A stretch of DNA of 6,824 nt from Pirellulaceae bacterium. Lineage in GTDB: Bacteria > Planctomycetota > Planctomycetia > Pirellulales > Pirellulaceae. The notes under the pieces are model-generated. The model ran no database searches, was not told the DNA's origin, and was given only the letters and a program-made list of their open reading frames with translations. Below are positions 5,528 to 6,824 of the stretch, piece after piece (within the stretch, counting starts at the first letter, position 1; each line of letters starts with the position of its first letter). Position numbers and translations under genes: made by a program. The stretch lies in contig JABDKS010001030.1 in NCBI GenBank assembly GCA_013002105.1, positions 1 to 6,824 on the forward strand. The letters run 5' to 3'.

Positions 5528-6520
5528 TTAGATTTCCAGCACGATTTTACCGTTCAGAACCGCGTCGCCTTGCAGCGTAGCCGATTCTTGCAATCGGTGG
5601 GCCTTGGCGGTTTCGCACAAAGGCATCGTCATTGCAATATTCGCCTGGAGACGACCGTCACGCAGCCAGGTTTTCATATCATCTGCACATCGTTTCATTT
5701 CATCCGGAGTCGATTTGAACATCACGAATCCATGCAGTGAACAACCTTTGACATAGAATGGACCGACCGGGAACGGCGGGCTGGCATCACGACCAGCCAT
5801 GATGATCATTCGACCGCGCTCGGCCATCAAATCAATCGCCATTGGAAAATCGGGTTCGCGACGTGTTTCCCAAAACACGTCCACTCCGGTGGGCGCCGCC
5901 GCGCGGATCGCATCGGGTATCGAATCGGTCGCATAGTTGACAACGACATCGGCACCTAACTGGGCAGCACGGTCGCATTTCTCACTCGTCCCGGCTGTCG
6001 TGATGACGCGTGCACCGGCTGCCTTGGCCATCTGAACCACCATCGAACCGACGCCACCGGTTCCGCCAATGACCGCAATCGTTTCGCCAGCACGCAACCG
6101 AGCTTCGCGAAAGAGCCCCAAATGTGCTGTTACGCCCACAAGCGCGCAGGCGGCTCCAACACCAAAATCGACTTCATCGGGCAATCGAAAACACCAGTCC
6201 GAATCGACGGCAATCTGCTCGGCAAACGTTCCTTGGCGTCCGAGCAATCCTTGATTGGTGCACCATACGCGGTCACCGACATCCCATGCATCAACCGAGT
6301 CACCCACTGCCTCGATCACTCCCGCCGCATCGCATCCGACGATGAACGGCACTGGCAAGTCGATCGCCACGGCGCCGCTACGCACATAGGTATCGATTGG
6401 ATTGACCGCGACCGCATGGTTGCGAATCAGAACTTGATTGGGCCCGACAGCGGGCGTCGGCAAATCAGCAAACTGAATCACATCGGGTGATCCGGTTTGC
6501 TCGATGTAGGCAGCTTTCAT
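5528..6520 (-). CDS. NADPH:quinone oxidoreductase-like MDR protein
   Basis: 330 residues, full length for the quinone-oxidoreductase (zeta-crystallin) branch of the medium-chain dehydrogenase/reductase superfamily. N-terminal GroES-like domain: VAVNPIDTYVRSG (37-49), then GCDAAGVIEAVG (62-73) and VGDRVW (81-86). Nucleotide domain: AVIGGTGGVGSMVVQMAKA (149-167) carrying the dinucleotide-binding loop, and LGADVVVNY (188-196). The C-terminus ends in the expected GKIVLEI. The zinc-ADH motif GHE and the structural cysteine cluster are missing, so it is a zinc-independent reductase. Likely reaction: NAD(P)H-dependent reduction of quinones or enals in the cytoplasm; the true substrate is unknown. 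The ATG at 6520 begins the canonical MKAAYIEQTGSPDVIQ start, so the start is secure although no ribosome-binding site is evident. Confidence 0.92.
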   Translation of the reverse strand: MKAAYIEQTGSPDVIQFADLPTPAVGPNQVLIRNHAVAVNPIDTYVRSGAVAIDLPVPFIVGCDAAGVIEAVGDSVDAWDVGDRVWCTNQGLLGRQGTFAEQIAVDSDWCFRLPDEVDFGVGAACALVGVTAHLGLFREARLRAGETIAVIGGTGGVGSMVVQMAKAAGARVITTAGTSEKCDRAAQLGADVVVNYATDSIPDAIRAAAPTGVDVFWETRREPDFPMAIDLMAERGRMIIMAGRDASPPFPVGPFYVKGCSLHGFVMFKSTPDEMKRCADDMKTWLRDGRLQANIAMTMPLCETAKAHRLQESATLQGDAVLNGKIVLEI

Positions 6521-6716
6521 AATGACTGAAACAGTTGCAGGCTTATCGGTTGCGATGGCAACATCGTAGCGTAACCGACAAGACTGCCGGCAATTGGCAC
6601 ATTAATCTAACACGCTAATCGGATCGCAAATCGCGATGCACCGCTCATTTATGCCAGACAACGCCATTAGCCGCGCCCCAACATGCTGCGACAACGCACT
6701 CAATGCCTGTTCATCT
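6521..6716. promoter_or_regulatory. Upstream region of the quinone-oxidoreductase-like gene
   Basis: No gene is supported in this stretch. It must include the promoter for the minus-strand reductase gene. Only a small hairpin, ATCGC with GCGAT around AAATC near 6623-6637, was noticed. No recognisable promoter boxes. Confidence 0.35.
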
Positions 6717-6740
6717 TGGGCGTCGGTTTGCCGACGCCCA
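6717..6740. repeat. Perfect 10-bp hairpin
   Basis: TGGGCGTCGG (6717-6726) and CCGACGCCCA (6731-6740) pair perfectly around a TTTG loop. This is the strongest short hairpin in the window. It has no T-run on either strand and no gene ending next to it within the window, so it may be an interspersed repeat or the terminator of a minus-strand gene to the right. It lies 22 bases before repeat copy 4. Confidence 0.7.
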
Positions 6741-6762
6741 CGACCTTTCCTGGAGTAAATTT

Positions 6763-6787
6763 GCCAGGACAGGTCCTGGCCTACCGA
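6763..6787 (+). repeat. Interspersed palindromic repeat, copy 4
   Basis: Arms GCCAGGAC (6763-6770) and GTCCTGGC (6773-6780) with the AG spacer are identical to copies 1 and 3. The tail is CTACCGA, with one extra C. It is in the same orientation as the other three. An ATG follows 11 bases later at 6798. Confidence 0.85.
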
Positions 6788-6797
6788 ACGCCAGAAA

Positions 6798-6824
6798 ATG
6801 TTCTATGCACGAATCGCGTGGCTG
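6798..6824 (+). CDS. Possible start of a gene cut by the window edge
   Basis: An ATG at 6798 opens nine codons (MFYARIAWL) with no stop before the window ends. There is no Shine-Dalgarno sequence and nine codons are not evidence of coding. It is listed only because the half-copy repeat at 429-442 sits in a similar place just before a real start codon. Confidence 0.15.

Noticed and set aside
5528..6520. Zinc-dependent alcohol dehydrogenase
   Set aside because: The superfamily fold is right, but the GHE zinc motif and structural cysteine cluster are absent; the NPID and GGTGGVG motifs fit the quinone-reductase branch.
17..6787. CRISPR array from the recurring palindromic unit
   Set aside because: Copies are separated by irregular distances of hundreds to thousands of bases with genes between them; no regular spacers and no cas genes.

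Overview
The window looks like chromosomal DNA from a planctomycete, most likely of the Pirellulaceae / Rhodopirellula type. This is an inference from gene content and style: a Tat-exported Gfo/Idh/MocA oxidoreductase, an exported thioredoxin-fold protein with a CNSC site, moderate GC, weak or missing Shine-Dalgarno sequences, singly arranged genes with roomy spacers, and short palindromic repeats in those spacers. No rRNA, tRNA, transposase, phage gene or CRISPR array was seen.

Layout. Bases 1-460 hold no convincing gene. They contain a palindromic repeat, a large imperfect inverted repeat (71-192) and a half copy of the same palindromic repeat. Then come an exported redoxin (461-1114, +), which converges with a 4-base gap on an HpcH/HpaI-type aldolase (1119-1880, -); a divergently transcribed DTW-domain tRNA-modification protein with a long C-terminal extension (1986-3305, +); a Tat-exported Gfo/Idh/MocA dehydrogenase (3416-4759, +); a convergent spacer with three consecutive hairpins, the last being another copy of the palindromic repeat; a small two-helix membrane protein (4913-5368, -); and a quinone-oxidoreductase-like protein (5528-6520, -). 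The last 300 bases carry a perfect 10-bp hairpin and a fourth repeat copy just before a possible gene start cut off by the window edge.

The genes do not form an evident pathway. They read as independent housekeeping or catabolic units, and no defence or mobile system is visible. The most interesting items are (1) the C-terminal half of the DTW protein, whose residue pattern resembles a DnaQ-like (DEDDh) exonuclease fold that has lost its catalytic acids; (2) the same-orientation palindromic repeat family, found four times in 6.8 kb and always in spacers; and (3) the large inverted-repeat element at 71-192.
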